Below, one piece after another: positions 1 to 8,634 of a DNA stretch of 34,835 nucleotides. The position numbers were made by a program, and so were the translations under genes. The DNA lies in NCBI GenBank assembly GCA_026415215.1, contig JAOAHN010000069.1, forward strand, positions 1 to 34,835, read 5' to 3'. The notes beneath the pieces were generated by a model. That model was given only the letters and a program-made list of their open reading frames with translations, did no database searches and was not told the DNA's origin. Source of the stretch: Candidatus Hydrogenedentota bacterium. GTDB lineage: Bacteria > Hydrogenedentota > Hydrogenedentia > Hydrogenedentales > Hydrogenedentaceae. Positions within the stretch are counted from its first letter, which is position 1. Every line of letters begins with the position of its first letter.

Positions 1-370
1 AAAACGAAATTTAAGAATTATTTTAAAATTAAAATAGAAAAAGACTGCATATATGATTTTTAAATATTATTTTTGAGAAATTATAAAAAATCAAAATAAT
101 TAAAATTATTTAAATGTATATTTTTAACTGCGTAGGTTTTAGAAGTTGGTGTTAATATTGATAATAGCGAGCAAATGATAGTAGGCGCCTCAAATTGGTA
201 ATTTTTTTTACTTGTATAACAACTGATTATCTTGTTCAAAATTTTTGAAAAAAATATTTTATTATAACAATTATTAATTTTTTTTTGACTTTTTGCCAAA
301 TATGTGATATAAATAATAAGTTGTTATCAACTTTATATTAAAAATAATCTTAGAGGGAAGGGATAGTAAG
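1..370. other. AT-rich non-coding leader region
   Basis: Very A/T-rich stretch with long A and T runs. I see no coding signature on either strand; the short minus-strand open frames here are low-complexity Ile/Asn/Lys-rich artefacts. The only supported content is the sigma70-type promoter listed separately and the purine-rich ribosome binding site (GAGGGAAGGGA) just before the surface-protein start at 371. Confidence 0.6.
285..313 (+). promoter_or_regulatory. sigma70-type promoter for surface protein
   Basis: TTGACT at 285-290 and TATAAA at 308-313 are separated by exactly 17 nt, a good match to the housekeeping consensus, and lie about 60 nt upstream of the ATG at 371. A T-rich tract precedes the -35. 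Read directly from the sequence; activity is inferred. Confidence 0.6.
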
Positions 371-2707
371 ATGAGTAAACACATTATATCTAAAAATTTT
401 GTTTTTACTGCGAAATCTACACTTTGTTTTCTTTTACTTTTTACTTTTTCATTAAAGAGTTGGTCGGCAATTCCAATTAGCAATATATTAGAACTGCAAA
501 ATATAGGAAATAATCCTCTATATCCTGTAAATGGGGAATACACGCTAACTCAAGACATAGATGCCTCTGATACAGTAAATTGGAATGGTGGTCAAGGTTT
601 TACGCCTATAGGAACGGTTGGGGTTCCGTTCTCAGGAAGATTAAATGGGATGGGTTTTAAGGTTATTGGACTATACATTGATCGTGCCTCTACTGACTAT
701 GTAGGTTTATTTGGTGTAGTATCCTCTACTGGGATAGTAGAGAACCTGGGTATTAAGGATGCATATATCAAGGGTAGGAATTATGTAGGAGCCTTTGTAG
801 GCAGGAGCACTGGAACATTGTCGAACTGTCAACTTTTAGACAGTGAAGTGGCTGGCTTGGAATATACAGGAGGTATTACTGGACATAACTTAGGAACTGT
901 TCGTAAGAGTTATGGAGTTGGATATATAACGGGAACAACATTCGTAGGTGGAGTGGTGGGGCGAAATGGGAATTTAGTTGAGCAATGTTATTCGGAGGGC
1001 TCTGTTGTAGGAGATACGAGCGTAGGAGGTGTTGCTGGTGCAAGCATAGGTAAGAATGTAACAATAACGAGGTGTTATTCACACAGTTCTGTTTTAGGCT
1101 ACAGTTCAAATGTGGGTGGACTTGTAGGGTCTTTTACATTGAATGGAAAGGTAAGACATTGCTATTCGACAGGTTCAGTGGCTGGGTCATCGAATACAGG
1201 TGGATTAATAGGTTATCGCTCTTCTGGATTGGTCCAGTCTTCCTACTGGAATATTCAGACATCAGGATGGAGTACATCCTCAGGGGGGACGGGTAAAACT
1301 ACGGCGCAGATGAAAATACAAAGTACCTATAAGGGATGGCAGTTTGGAACGGTGTGGGGTATTGTGCAAAATGTTACCTATCCTTACTTTCTGTGGGAGT
1401 ATGTTGTTCCAAAGGTAGTTGGGTTAACACTTGGAGAGGCGGAGATTACCCTTAGTAATGCGGGTTTTGGAGTTGGCACTCTCCAGGAGAGTTGTAGCTC
1501 AGTGTATCCAGCAGGTGTTATTTTAGGGCAGACGCCCCTTGGGGGAAGCCAAGCACCGCCGGGGAGTAGTGTGAATTTAGTTGTTTCTACAGGTCCTTGT
1601 GCTGGAAGCGTTGTCCCTTATGTGATAGGTTTCCCATTGAATTTAGCTCAAGCAGAGATTTTGTCTGTAGGCCTCACTGTCGGTATTTTAACATATCAAT
1701 GCAATAATCTCGTTCAAGCTGACCATGTAATTAATCAGGACCCACCTTCAGGAGTAGAATTGCCACCGGGTAGTCCTGTCAACTTAGTGGTATCAATGGG
1801 ACCGTGTTCAGTTGTTGTCCCAGATGTTACAGGTATGACTATAGATGAGGCGAGTGAAGCTTTACTTGATGCAGGTTTAGATTTAGGTGCGATTGCGTGG
1901 CAGTGTAGTAATCAAGTTTCGGAAGGTCTGGTAATAAGTCAGAGTCCATTAGGAGGGCAGGAGGTTCCCTATGGAACTCCAGTAGATCTTGTCCTTTCTG
2001 AGGGTCCGTGCGGGGAAGGTGAGGGTTCATTAGAGGGAGTAGCAGAGGGTTCGCAGGAGGGTTCATTAGAGGGGGTAATAGAGGGTTCGCAGGAGGGTTC
2101 ATTAGAGGGAGCAGTAGAGGGTTCGCAGGAGGGTTTATTAGAGGGGGCAATAGAGGGTTCACAGGAGGGTTCATTAGAGGGGGTAGTAGAGGGTTCGCAG
2201 GAGGGTTCATTAGAGGGAGTAATAGAGGGTTCACAGGAGGGTTCATTAGAGGGAGTAATAGAGGGTTCACAGGAGGGTTCATTAGAGGGGGTAATAGAGG
2301 GTTCACAGGAGGGCTCAGTAGAAGGTGTGGTAGAGGGCTTGGTTGAAGGCTCGGAAGAAGGGGGTAATGAAGGGTTAGCAGAAGGAGTCTTGGAGGGAGA
2401 ATGGGAAATTTTGCCTTTCCATACTGCGGACCAGGATAAAGATAGAAAGATAAGTTTAAGAGAGCTTCTAAGGGTGATTCAGTTCTTTAATTATTATGGA
2501 TTCCATTGTGAGGAAGGTACAGAAGATAGTTATGGTCCTGGGTCTGATGGAGATAAATCTTGTAGACCTCATGCGTCAGACTACTCTTTGAAAAATTGGA
2601 AAATAGAACTTACGGAGCTCCTCCGTCTAATTCAGTTTTTCAACGCCGGGGGATATTATAGGTGTGAGGGAGGCGAAGATGGATATTGTGCGGGATTGCC
2701 ATCATGA
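371..2707 (+). CDS. Secreted GLUG/PASTA/EG-repeat surface protein with C-terminal dockerin-like pair
   Basis: Mosaic exported protein of 778 aa. Residues 1-33 form a signal peptide (basic start, Phe/Leu-rich core, SWSA cleavage region). About 110-292 is a series of Gly-rich GLUG-like repeats (GGxxG...CYSxGSV), a beta-helix type found in surface adhesins and proteases. Three PASTA-like repeats follow (about 345-413, 413-479 and 481-547), each VVPxVxGxxxxxAxxxL...PxGSxVxLVVSxGPC and each carrying an internal and a terminal Cys. Residues 548-677 are a Glu-Gly-rich linker with eight 12-residue repeats. Residues 687-778 hold two copies of an ELLRxIQFFN motif; the first is preceded by DQDKDRKIS, an EF-hand/dockerin-like calcium loop. 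In catalytic proteins of related uncultured bacteria this tail is a recurrent C-terminal module (recalled, not searched), probably for surface attachment. No catalytic domain is visible. A purine-rich SD precedes the ATG. Confidence 0.85.
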   Translation: MSKHIISKNFVFTAKSTLCFLLLFTFSLKSWSAIPISNILELQNIGNNPLYPVNGEYTLTQDIDASDTVNWNGGQGFTPIGTVGVPFSGRLNGMGFKVIGLYIDRASTDYVGLFGVVSSTGIVENLGIKDAYIKGRNYVGAFVGRSTGTLSNCQLLDSEVAGLEYTGGITGHNLGTVRKSYGVGYITGTTFVGGVVGRNGNLVEQCYSEGSVVGDTSVGGVAGASIGKNVTITRCYSHSSVLGYSSNVGGLVGSFTLNGKVRHCYSTGSVAGSSNTGGLIGYRSSGLVQSSYWNIQTSGWSTSSGGTGKTTAQMKIQSTYKGWQFGTVWGIVQNVTYPYFLWEYVVPKVVGLTLGEAEITLSNAGFGVGTLQESCSSVYPAGVILGQTPLGGSQAPPGSSVNLVVSTGPCAGSVVPYVIGFPLNLAQAEILSVGLTVGILTYQCNNLVQADHVINQDPPSGVELPPGSPVNLVVSMGPCSVVVPDVTGMTIDEASEALLDAGLDLGAIAWQCSNQVSEGLVISQSPLGGQEVPYGTPVDLVLSEGPCGEGEGSLEGVAEGSQEGSLEGVIEGSQEGSLEGAVEGSQEGLLEGAIEGSQEGSLEGVVEGSQEGSLEGVIEGSQEGSLEGVIEGSQEGSLEGVIEGSQEGSVEGVVEGLVEGSEEGGNEGLAEGVLEGEWEILPFHTADQDKDRKISLRELLRVIQFFNYYGFHCEEGTEDSYGPGSDGDKSCRPHASDYSLKNWKIELTELLRLIQFFNAGGYYRCEGGEDGYCAGLPS
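2045..2332 (+). repeat. Eight tandem copies of a 36-bp in-frame repeat
   Basis: Eight consecutive 36-bp units encode [12 protein letters not shown] and close variants. Units differ mainly at synonymous or conservative positions (Val/Ala/Ile, one Ser to Leu, one Leu to Val), and units 5-8 are the most alike. Degenerate Glu-Gly sequence flanks both sides. The in-frame unit length means gain or loss of copies would change linker length without a frameshift. Confidence 0.92.
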
Positions 2708-2766
2708 CTGATTTAGTTTGAGGAAGTTCCTTTTTGTAAACATTTTTAGAGTATTTTTCTTTTAGA

Positions 2767-2790
2767 GAGGGGACACAGAGGGCTCCCCTC
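2767..2790 (+). terminator. Possible transcription terminator hairpin
   Basis: GAGGGGA and TCCCCTC form a perfect 7-bp stem around a 10-nt loop, 60 nt after the stop codon of the surface protein. There is no T-run directly after it, so it may be a 3'-end stabilising stem rather than a true intrinsic terminator. Confidence 0.4.
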
Positions 2791-3006
2791 AAGGAAGGTA
2801 TGAATAAATAGGCTTATTTAACTTTGTGAGATATTAAAAAACTTTAAAGACTTTCATAAATTTTTTATACCTTATCATATAGAAACACTCTTTGAAGTTT
2901 ATCTTTTGTAGTGTTGGGGATAGGTTAGATTTATCCATTGGGTAAAAAGCAAAGATTGAAGAATATGGAGGGGGATTAGTTTAGCTGTCTAAGTGAAAAG
3001 TTAGTA

Positions 3007-3037
3007 TTGTCTTGAAATAGTTAAGGTTCGGTATAAT
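3007..3037 (+). promoter_or_regulatory. Probable promoter for the alpha/beta hydrolase
   Basis: A perfect TATAAT lies at 3032-3037, 77 nt upstream of the ATG. The -35 is weak: TTGTCT at 3007 gives 19-nt spacing and TTGAAA at 3012 gives 14 nt. Confidence 0.4.
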
Positions 3038-3114
3038 CTTGGGGTAACGAATTTGGAAATACTCATTAGTTATTTATATGAAAAATTAGGTTAAGAAATT
3101 TGGAGAGATTAATT

Positions 3115-5406
3115 ATGCCCAAGTTGTTATTTTTTGGAATATTAATATCAATACAGGCATTGGTGAAAGTTGACAATTGGCAGTTTGGGAAAGTGGAGTT
3201 TAAAGATGTTGGAAAGTTTATAGTGTGGTGTTGGGTAGAGAGAGGAGCGGAGGGAACATTAGAAGTGGGAGATGCTAAATTTAATGTAGTTGCACCTAAA
3301 ATGGAGAAGGATAAAAAGAATGAGAGCGGTTATAGTTGGGTTAAAGTAGGGGATTATGAAGTTAAGAAGGGGGGATATATAAGAGTTTGGGGATTTCCTA
3401 AGATAGCGCGAGTGTTATTTGTTAGTAGCACAGAGTATAGTCCTGAAAAGGCGGGGAAGTATGGGCAGGTACTCAGGGAGCCGGATTATGTCAAAGATAA
3501 GCGAGTAGAGGAACTTAGAGATACGAATACGATTTTTTCTATGCGAAATTTTGACAGCCTCTCTTTTTGGGAAGAATTTGCTGATAGGTTGAGGAGAACT
3601 ATAAGTGTGGGGTGTGGTTTATTTCCAGAGCGGGAGAAGTGTCCGCTAAATCCGCATATTTTTGATAGATACGAGGGGGATGGATTTACTGTTGAGAAGG
3701 TGTATTTTGAATCTGAGCCGGGGTTTTATGTTACGGGGAATCTGTATAAACCGAGTATTCCCGGGAAGCATCCGGGGGTTTTGTGTCCACACGGGCATTG
3801 GTCGAAGGGGAGATTAGAACATTCTGAGAGGGCTTCAGTGCCGGCGAGGTGCATCACACTTGCCAGAATGGGGTGTGTAGTGTTTAGCTACGATATGGTT
3901 GGCTATAACGATTCTCAGCAACTTCCTCACAATTGGGGGTCCAACAAACTGAAATTGTGGGGACTACACCCTTGTTCGGTGCAGTTGTGGAATAGCATAA
4001 GGGCTCTGGATTTTCTTCAGACATTACCTGAAGTTGACCCTGAAAAGATAGCTTGCACAGGTGCTTCGGGTGGGGGAACACAGACTTTTTTGCTATGTGC
4101 GGTAGATTCACGAGTGAAAGTAAGTGCCCCAGTAAATATGATTTCTTGTTCAATGCAAGGTGGATGTATTTGTGAGAATGCTCCACTTATTAGGATTTTT
4201 GCTTCAAATATGGAGATAGGGTCGCTAATGGCTCCGAGACCTATGATACTAATTTCAGCCACGGGTGATTGGACATGGGCAACACCAAGGGTTGAGTTCC
4301 CCGCTATAAGGAGTGTATACGAGCTTTACTCGGAAGAAAAAAATATAGAGACCGTCCAGTTTCAAGCAGAGCATAACTATAACAAGGATAGTAGGGAGGC
4401 AATGTATAGATTTTTTGGTAAATATTTTTTTCCAGAACGCGATTGGTCTAATTTTAAGGAAGGGGAAATTAGTATTCCGCCTGAATCTGCTTTGAGGGTT
4501 TTTACGGAGAAGCAAATAGATAATCTTAAAAAGGACGGATACGATGTGGTCTTGGGTCGGCTGTTAGAGGGTCGCCGACTTGCAAGGAGTAAGCACCTTA
4601 ATATTGAGAATGGAGGAGAGGTAAGGTTTAGAAATAGAGATGGGCTTTCACTTGCTATTGCAATGGGTATGGAGCCTCACTATTTAGGTAAGGATGTGAG
4701 TGGTGAATGTTTAGCAATGGATAGAGAACCTGATTATGTTATCGAGCGTTGGATCCTGTCTCGACGAGGGGTCGGAGATAGAGTGCCTTTACTATTGTAT
4801 CGGGGATATGAGGGGGAAAGACAAAAGGTAGTTTTGCTTGTTCACGATGTAGGAAAGGATTACTTTATCGACAGTACAAGTGGTGAGTTAAGAAGAGAAA
4901 TTAAGGAATTACTACTCAAGGGGTATGCAGTCGCTATGGTAGATTTGTTTCTTACGGGCGAGCACAAGTCGCCATGGTTCGAAGTTAAGCGGAGGCAGAC
5001 AAATTATTTTGATACTTTTCATAGCACACGCACAGCAGAGCAAGTTAAGGATATTATAACTGCTCTTTTTTGGCTTTCGTCGAGGAGAGACTTACAATCA
5101 CCAGTGGCACTTGCGGGATGTGGTAAAGCAGGGGTGTTGGTTCTATTTGCGGGTGCTATTTGTAAGGTTGCGAATCCTGTCATAGCAGATTTGGCTAACC
5201 TTGATCTGACGGATGACTCGGTTTGGGAGGAAAACTACTACATTCCCTCAATTCGTATTATTGGAGATATTTCGAATGCTGTGATGTGGATTCTCCCGGA
5301 GAGAAGATGCGTGGTTGGAAATGTGCACCCAAGTATAGTTTTTCCTTTGAAAGTTGAGATAATTTCAGAGGTGTTTGGTATTGAGACTTTACCGAGTTTG
5401 CTTTGA
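3115..5406 (+). CDS. Acetylxylan-esterase-like two-domain alpha/beta hydrolase
   Basis: Predicted serine hydrolase of 763 aa in the acetylxylan esterase/dienelactone hydrolase-like group that is abundant in Planctomycetes-type genomes; the substrate is unknown. A hydrophobic N-terminus (LLFFGILISIQALV) suggests export or anchoring. The N-terminal hydrolase domain has an oxyanion-region CPHGHW, the nucleophile elbow GASGGG with Ser318, Asp385 in GDWT and His420 in AEHNYN, a complete Ser-Asp-His triad. A second hydrolase-like fold (about 565-760: LLVHDVG, DLFLTGEH, LAGCGKAG) has Gly at the aligned nucleophile position and is probably non-catalytic. The ATG at 3115 is preferred over an in-frame TTG at 3100 because GGAGAG (3102-3107) lies 7 nt before it. 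The stop overlaps the longest possible start of the next gene. Confidence 0.8.
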   Translation: MPKLLFFGILISIQALVKVDNWQFGKVEFKDVGKFIVWCWVERGAEGTLEVGDAKFNVVAPKMEKDKKNESGYSWVKVGDYEVKKGGYIRVWGFPKIARVLFVSSTEYSPEKAGKYGQVLREPDYVKDKRVEELRDTNTIFSMRNFDSLSFWEEFADRLRRTISVGCGLFPEREKCPLNPHIFDRYEGDGFTVEKVYFESEPGFYVTGNLYKPSIPGKHPGVLCPHGHWSKGRLEHSERASVPARCITLARMGCVVFSYDMVGYNDSQQLPHNWGSNKLKLWGLHPCSVQLWNSIRALDFLQTLPEVDPEKIACTGASGGGTQTFLLCAVDSRVKVSAPVNMISCSMQGGCICENAPLIRIFASNMEIGSLMAPRPMILISATGDWTWATPRVEFPAIRSVYELYSEEKNIETVQFQAEHNYNKDSREAMYRFFGKYFFPERDWSNFKEGEISIPPESALRVFTEKQIDNLKKDGYDVVLGRLLEGRRLARSKHLNIENGGEVRFRNRDGLSLAIAMGMEPHYLGKDVSGECLAMDREPDYVIERWILSRRGVGDRVPLLLYRGYEGERQKVVLLVHDVGKDYFIDSTSGELRREIKELLLKGYAVAMVDLFLTGEHKSPWFEVKRRQTNYFDTFHSTRTAEQVKDIITALFWLSSRRDLQSPVALAGCGKAGVLVLFAGAICKVANPVIADLANLDLTDDSVWEENYYIPSIRIIGDISNAVMWILPERRCVVGNVHPSIVFPLKVEIISEVFGIETLPSLL

Positions 5407-5426
5407 CAATAGTGGAGTTACATTGT

Positions 5427-6257
5427 GTGAAGACACCCATAAACTTAATCCACATTACGGATTTGCATTTTTTTAGTTATGGATTAGCTCCTTCTCATTT
5501 CCTTAGCAAGCGGATATTGGGGTATGTGAATTGGGTATTGAACCGGAGTAAGAGGTTCGACTTTTCTTCGAAAGATAAGTTCTTGGCTTACCTAAGAAAT
5601 GCGAAACCAAAGGGTGTGATAATATCAGGGGATTTTACAGTTACTTCTGATGATAGAGAGTTTGAATTAGCGAGGAGATTCACGGATGAGATAAAGTCTT
5701 TGAGTATCCCTGTGTACATTATTCCTGGCAATCATGATTACTATACATTTGAATCAGTGAGAAGAAAAAGATTTGAGTTCTTTTTTAAGGATTATTTGAT
5801 TTCCGAAGAATATCCTTATTCAGTGAGAATAGATGACAATCTAACAGTCATATTTTTACACACAGTCAGACCCAATTTTCTATCTTCGAGAGGGGTTATT
5901 TCAAAAGAGCAGGTGGAGAAATTAGGCGAGATGATAGCTACAAATAAAACACCGGTAATTGTGTGTGGGCACTACCCGATTTTGCATAAGACGGATACTT
6001 ATTATTCCAACGCAACTCGAAGGTTGAAAGGTGCGAGGTTTCTTCGTAAAGTGATTGTCCAGGCTCAAACCTCTTTATTATACATTGCAGGTCATGTTCA
6101 TCATTATAGTTACACTGTGGATAGAGATAACTCGAGGGTGTCCTATTTGACAACACCTCCTCTTTTTTATAGGAAGGATAAAGAGGGTGGGTTCTGTGAG
6201 ATAACTCTTTGCGGAGAAGATTTTAAGATTAAATTTCATCTTTTGCCAGAGTTGTGA
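5427..6257 (+). CDS. Calcineurin-like metallophosphoesterase
   Basis: Cytoplasmic-looking phosphoesterase of 276 aa with no signal peptide. All five metal-binding motifs of the family are present in order: DLH (D12, H14), GD (68-69), GNHD (101-104), GH (181-182, GHYP) and GHVHHY (222-227), so a dimetal centre hydrolysing a phosphomono- or diester is expected. The substrate cannot be read from sequence. The start is set at GTG 5427, giving MKTPINLIHITDLH, because GGAG at 5414-5417 is 9 nt upstream. A longer TTG start at 5403 would overlap the upstream stop codon. The gene follows the alpha/beta hydrolase by 20 nt, so the two are probably co-transcribed. Confidence 0.85.
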   Translation: MKTPINLIHITDLHFFSYGLAPSHFLSKRILGYVNWVLNRSKRFDFSSKDKFLAYLRNAKPKGVIISGDFTVTSDDREFELARRFTDEIKSLSIPVYIIPGNHDYYTFESVRRKRFEFFFKDYLISEEYPYSVRIDDNLTVIFLHTVRPNFLSSRGVISKEQVEKLGEMIATNKTPVIVCGHYPILHKTDTYYSNATRRLKGARFLRKVIVQAQTSLLYIAGHVHHYSYTVDRDNSRVSYLTTPPLFYRKDKEGGFCEITLCGEDFKIKFHLLPEL

Positions 6258-6710
6258 TCGGACCAGTAAATTCATTCTTATTATCTGTAAGAGTAGTGTA
6301 GATAGTACATGGGAAGTGTCCTATTGTGGGATAAGTACTTTCGCACATTCGTGATATAAGAGAACTTGGTAGGTTTGTCTTCCTTACCTCGCGGGTAATC
6401 TATTCCTCAACTGCATTGAAAAAAATCCGCAACTGATGATAACAGTTAATTACCAACATATTTCCCTTACCCCTAATGTGCTCTTAATTCGTTTGTTAAA
6501 CTCTCAACGCCCCTTATATGTCTTTAATGTTTATTACAATTTAATATCTCATAATAAAATGTTATGAAAGTTTGGCATTGGTTAAAACTATTTGCTTTTT
6601 ATATTACGAGAAAGTTTGTGTTTATTAACTGATGGTATATATAATCGTCCAAGGACACTTGCCAATAGTCCAAAGAGTATTCAATCTTGTTTTAAGAGAA
6701 GGAGCGAGAT
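6258..6710. other. Intergenic region, no gene seen
   Basis: About 450 bp with stops in all frames. I see nothing apart from a promoter-like TATAAT at 6640-6645 near the right end. The metallophosphoesterase stop is not followed by an obvious terminator. Confidence 0.5.
6616..6645 (+). promoter_or_regulatory. Probable promoter for the cysteine protease
   Basis: TTGTGT (6616-6621), an 18-nt spacer and TATAAT (6640-6645), 65 nt before the GTG start. Confidence 0.4.
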
Positions 6711-8612
6711 GTGAATCCTTATAGTTATAGTTCAGGGAGGAAGGGGATTTTTGTTTGTTTTTTAATTTTATTTCTAACTATTGGAAAGATGTCTCAAGCA
6801 CAACTTTCACCTGAGAGGATAGAGGAGTTGAGGCAGAGGGCAAAGAATGAGGGTTGGAGTTTCGAAGTTGGAGAGACTACCGCTACACGAAGGCCATTAG
6901 AGAGCTTAACTGGGTTTATTCCACCCCCCAAGGATGTGGTGGCGAAAAAAATGAGGGCTATTGAGCCTGTGAAGAGCTTGCCTGCAAGGTGGGATTGGCG
7001 TGAACAGATTTCTGTGGGATTACCCGAGGTGCGTGATCAGGGTGAATGTGGCTCTTGCTGGGCTTTTGTCACAGTTGGTGTTTTAGAGGGGGCAATAGCT
7101 TGGAAAGATGGGGTACTTCAAGATTTATCCGAACAATGGCTGGTGGATTGTGTAGTGGACGGAAACCACAAGGGTTGTAGTAACGGGTGGTATGCTTTTG
7201 AGTGGTTTGAAGGGACAAAAAAAGATCCATGTGGTGGATACGGAGCGGTACTGGAAACGGATTATCCATACACAGCGACTGATTATGAGGATTGTAGTTG
7301 CCCCAAACCACATTATTACTTCATAGATGATTGGGGCTATATAACCGAGGAGTATTACACGGATATAAATCTAATTAAAACAGCAATTTACAATTACGGT
7401 CCTGTGGCGTGTACGATGAGCACTATAGACTCTTTCCAAGCGTATGCCGGAGGAATATATGATGATTCGGAAAGTAATAACTACGAGATTAATCACGGAG
7501 TAGTGCTTGTAGGGTGGGATGACAATTTTTTGGGGACAGGTACTGGTGTATTTATCGTTAGGAACTCTTGGGGCACAGATTGGGGGGAAGGGGGGTATGC
7601 ATACATAAAATATGGTATAGCGCGCATAGGGTCGTATACCGCGAAAATTGTGTATAGGAAAACTGAACCTGGTTCGTTGAAGGTGACTATCCAGCCATCG
7701 GAGGTGGTGAGTGCGGGGGCGCAGTGGAGGGTAGACGGAGGTAGTTGGCAGGACAGTGGAGTGGTAGTGTCTGGGTTGTCAGTTGGAAGTCACACGGTTG
7801 AGTTTAATTATGTAAATGGTTGGACTAAGCCTGGTAATCAGGTTGTTAGCATTAGTTCGGGACAAACCACGGAGATCACAGTTGTCTACATACGGTTGGT
7901 GATAAGAGATTTAGTAGATGGGATTGCTGTGACAGATATTTATGGTAGTGGGAGTAGGAATAAGTACTATCGTATAGATGTGCCTAATGGTCAGGAGAGC
8001 TTATTGATAAAGATGTGGGGGGGTAGTGGTAATTGTGATTTGTATGTGAAGTATGGTTCTGTGCCGAGATTGGATAGTTGGGACTATCGCCCGTATTTGG
8101 ATGGTAATGATGAGGAGGTGGTGGTGGAGTATCCTTCGGCTGGCTGGTGGTATATAATGTTAAATGCAAGTTCTCCTTACAGTGGGGTGAGTTTGGTAGC
8201 GGATTATACATCTGCTTCGACTCAGACAGGTTCGTTGAGGGTAAGTATAGAGCCGTCGGAGGCGGTGAGTGCGGGTGCACAGTGGAGGGTGGATGGAGGG
8301 AATTGGCAGAGTAGTGGAGCGGTGGTGTCGGGTTTATCAGTTGGAAGTCACACGGTAGAGTTTAAGGATATCATTGATTGGATTGAACCCGAGAGTCAGG
8401 TTGTTAGCATTAGTGCGGGACAGACGATAGAAATTGAAGTTGTGTATGAAGAGGAGAAAGATATTGAAGATGATGACACTGAAGGAGGTATTTGCGGGTG
8501 TAATTGGGGTAAGGATTTAGGAGATAGTGATGCCTGGATGAAGAACTTATTAGACTTTGTGTTAGTGGGTATGTTATTAGTGATAGTTAGTGGTATGCAT
8601 AGGAGGCTATAG
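6711..8612 (+). CDS. Secreted papain-family (C1A) cysteine protease with PPC domain and C-terminal anchor
   Basis: Extracellular endopeptidase of 633 aa. The GTG start is preceded by AAGGAG (6 nt spacing). There is a signal peptide (core IFVCFLILFLTI, cleavage near SQA), then a short propeptide and a C1A catalytic domain from about 93 to 318: Q110 of the oxyanion hole, C116 in CGSCWAF, H262 in NHGVVLVGW, N285 in NSWG. Two PEGA-like beta repeats (about 320-393 and 506-580) flank a pre-peptidase C-terminal (PPC) domain at about 397-500 (YYRIDVPNG, CDLYVKYG, GWWYIML). The extreme C-terminus has an acidic stretch, GGICGCN (592-598), a hydrophobic helix (about 612-629) and HRRL, the layout of a C-terminal sorting signal such as MYXO-CTERM. 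The protein is therefore likely processed and surface-anchored (inference). Confidence 0.9.
   Translation: MNPYSYSSGRKGIFVCFLILFLTIGKMSQAQLSPERIEELRQRAKNEGWSFEVGETTATRRPLESLTGFIPPPKDVVAKKMRAIEPVKSLPARWDWREQISVGLPEVRDQGECGSCWAFVTVGVLEGAIAWKDGVLQDLSEQWLVDCVVDGNHKGCSNGWYAFEWFEGTKKDPCGGYGAVLETDYPYTATDYEDCSCPKPHYYFIDDWGYITEEYYTDINLIKTAIYNYGPVACTMSTIDSFQAYAGGIYDDSESNNYEINHGVVLVGWDDNFLGTGTGVFIVRNSWGTDWGEGGYAYIKYGIARIGSYTAKIVYRKTEPGSLKVTIQPSEVVSAGAQWRVDGGSWQDSGVVVSGLSVGSHTVEFNYVNGWTKPGNQVVSISSGQTTEITVVYIRLVIRDLVDGIAVTDIYGSGSRNKYYRIDVPNGQESLLIKMWGGSGNCDLYVKYGSVPRLDSWDYRPYLDGNDEEVVVEYPSAGWWYIMLNASSPYSGVSLVADYTSASTQTGSLRVSIEPSEAVSAGAQWRVDGGNWQSSGAVVSGLSVGSHTVEFKDIIDWIEPESQVVSISAGQTIEIEVVYEEEKDIEDDDTEGGICGCNWGKDLGDSDAWMKNLLDFVLVGMLLVIVSGMHRRL
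7671..7805 (+). repeat. PEGA-like domain repeat, copy 1
   Basis: This 135-bp stretch is very similar at the DNA level to 8229-8363 in the same gene. It encodes GSLKVTIQPSEVVSAGAQWR and onward. The two copies are separated by the PPC domain. Confidence 0.85.
8229..8363 (+). repeat. PEGA-like domain repeat, copy 2
   Basis: Second copy of the 135-bp direct repeat, equal in length to copy 1 with only scattered substitutions and no indels. It encodes GSLRVSIEPSEAVSAGAQWR and onward. Confidence 0.85.
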
Positions 8613-8634
8613 GATATTTGTAGGCAAATATCCT
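8611..8634 (+). terminator. Perfect 10-bp inverted repeat at protease stop codon
   Basis: AGGATATTTG, loop TAGG, CAAATATCCT. The left arm begins inside the TAG stop (8610-8612). No T-tract follows, so it may be a 3'-end stabilising hairpin or a protein-binding palindrome rather than a canonical terminator. Confidence 0.5.

Larger units (their letters stand above)
2708..3114. other. Intergenic region with hairpin and promoter
   Basis: About 400 bp without a gene. It holds a GC-rich hairpin at 2767-2790, probably the 3' end of the surface-protein transcript, and a -10 element at 3032-3037 for the downstream hydrolase. I see no structured RNA or short conserved frame in the rest. Confidence 0.5.

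Noticed and set aside
81-299. 72-codon minus-strand frame at left edge
   Set aside because: Low-complexity Asn/Ile/Lys product from A/T-rich DNA, overlapping the promoter of the surface protein.
1839-2306. 155-codon minus-strand frame, Pro/Leu/Asn repeat protein
   Set aside because: It is the exact antisense of the EG tandem repeat; open only because the repeat unit is in frame. No start site or independent support.
6709-6714. ATG directly followed by TGA at the protease start (ATGTGA)
   Set aside because: Chance overlap of the GTG start with an out-of-frame ATG-stop; too short to be a leader and the AAGGAG spacing fits the GTG.
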